From an uncultured Caldilineaceae bacterium (GTDB lineage Bacteria > Chloroflexota > Anaerolineae > Caldilineales > Caldilineaceae), in assembly GCA_958295915.1 (NCBI GenBank), contig OY282381.1, positions 2,750,722-2,814,721 on the forward strand: 64,000 nucleotides of DNA. Direction: 5' to 3'. Positions 63,182 through 64,000 of this stretch are shown here, piece after piece (the first letter of the stretch is position 1; every line of letters begins with the position of its first letter). The position numbers were made by a program, and so were the translations under genes. The notes beneath the pieces are model-generated. The model saw only the letters and a program-made list of their open reading frames with translations, ran no database searches and had not been told where the DNA came from.

Positions 63182-64000
63182 ATGGACCAATTTCTGCAAG
63201 CTCTTGTTAGCGGGCTGCTGCTGGGCGGTTTCTACGCGGTGATGGCGCTGGGACTCTCCGTTATCTGGGGCGTGATGGGCGTGATCAATCTGGCTCACGG
63301 TGAATTCCTGATGATCGGCGCGTATATGGCTTGGGGACTGTTCCGCTTCTTCGGACTGGATCCGTTCGCTTCGCTTCTGCTGATTCTGCCGCTGATGTTC
63401 CTGGTCGGGTATCTGTTGCAGATCATTCTCATCAACCGCATTGTCGAACGCCCCTACCTGATGGCCTTGCTGGTCACGTTTGGCGTCTCTATCGCCCTGG
63501 CCAATACCTTCAAAATTCTGTTCACATCGGACCCCCGCAACGTGCCGGTGGTCTACAACGGCTCTATGCAACTGGTCGGTATCACCTTTCCCATCGTCAA
63601 GACGATCATCTTCTTCGTGGCTCTGCTCAGTATGATCTGCTTGCAGATCTTCCTGCAACGAAGCCGTCTGGGCAAGTCGATCCGCGCCACAGCCCAGAAC
63701 AAAAACGCCGCCCGCATCGTCGGCGTGGACATCAACCGAGTCTACGCCATCACAGCCGGCCTTTGCATTGCCCTGACAGCCGCTGCAGGCGCAATGATCA
63801 GCCCGACCCAGGCGATCTTTCCGTTTATGGGGCCTCCCTTCACCTTGAAGGCCTTTACCATTACTGCACTGGGCGGTTTGGGACGGATCCCCGGCGCGCT
63901 GCTGGGTGGGATCATTTTGGGCATCACGGAAATACTCGTGTCCACGTACGTGCAGGGCATCGGCACAAATCTGGGCATCGTCACCAGTTTTGCGCTCTTA
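63182..64000 (+). CDS. Branched-chain amino acid ABC transporter permease (LivH-like), partial
   Basis: 273 codons to the window edge; only the last few residues are missing. LLLGGFYAVMALGLSVIWGVMGVINLAHGEFLMIGAY is the LivH signature at the N-terminus. RATAQNKNAARIVGVDINRVYAITAGLCIALTAAAG contains the EAA-like coupling loop for the ATPase. ALGGLGRIPGALLGGIILGITE is the conserved last region. About eight membrane helices. It is co-transcribed with the binding protein. Confidence 0.93.
   Translation, partial: MDQFLQALVSGLLLGGFYAVMALGLSVIWGVMGVINLAHGEFLMIGAYMAWGLFRFFGLDPFASLLLILPLMFLVGYLLQIILINRIVERPYLMALLVTFGVSIALANTFKILFTSDPRNVPVVYNGSMQLVGITFPIVKTIIFFVALLSMICLQIFLQRSRLGKSIRATAQNKNAARIVGVDINRVYAITAGLCIALTAAAGAMISPTQAIFPFMGPPFTLKAFTITALGGLGRIPGALLGGIILGITEILVSTYVQGIGTNLGIVTSFALL

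Overview
The window is GC-rich bacterial chromosome with many regulators, nucleases and repeats. The gene set suggests a member of the Chloroflexota, probably Anaerolineae/Caldilineales-like. It includes coenzyme F420 genes (cofD, cofC and a nitroreductase), a fused CysN-CysC, a cobalamin-dependent mutase small subunit with MeaB, several Uma2 endonucleases, DUF2207 and DUF1385 membrane proteins, and a tubulin-like/VWA cluster. The lineage is inferred from gene content; no rRNA or tRNA was recognised.

Layout. 1-4.8 kb: tail of a 2-hydroxyacid dehydrogenase, then a cluster of DUF2207 protein, zinc-ribbon membrane protein, coiled-coil protein and an SPFH protein carrying an excisionase-like HTH tail. 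4.9-8.7 kb: a large Eco57I-type restriction-methylase lying between two direct copies of the SPFH gene's 3' end. 8.7-16.3 kb: three tandem ~2-kb units, each with an HTH fragment and a Uma2 gene; the first two also carry a nitrilase fragment. The array is followed by an RNase Y-like stub and the intact nitrilase. 16.3-23.3 kb: membrane proteins and a xanthine dehydrogenase/aldehyde oxidase-type hydroxylase whose FAD and 2Fe-2S subunits are fused. 23.3-28.1 kb: F420 biosynthesis, a Cas4-like nuclease, a MaoC hydratase and an oxidoreductase. 28.3-35.2 kb: lipoprotein and membrane proteins, an amber-interrupted Uma2 gene, and meaB plus a B12-binding subunit separated by a TnpB element. 35.5-38.7 and 58.5-61.6 kb: two homologous type ISP-like restriction-methylases that are mosaics of near-identical and divergent segments. 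39-47.7 kb: acyl-CoA dehydrogenase, ComEA, an FAD enzyme, sulfate activation (cysD-cysNC) and a double-DsbA protein. 47.8-57.2 kb: the most interesting system. 57.3 kb to the end: DUF1385 protein, the second type ISP enzyme and the start of a branched-chain amino acid ABC transporter.

The 47.8-57.2 kb operon encodes three proteins. The first is an exported VWA protein with a C-terminal membrane segment and cytosolic tail. The second is an 842-residue tubulin/FtsZ-superfamily GTPase. The third is a 1110-residue membrane protein that I read as a degenerate tubulin-like paralogue lacking the GTP-binding glycine motif. Together they look like a membrane-coupled cytoskeletal machine: an outside adhesion or sensing domain, an active tubulin and a pseudo-tubulin anchor.

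The second striking property is the density of short dispersed repeats, at least nine families. Many are palindromic. They sit at gene ends, where they supply stop codons and last residues, and inside genes in frame, where they supply linkers. They appear to have shaped gene boundaries and one gene fusion.
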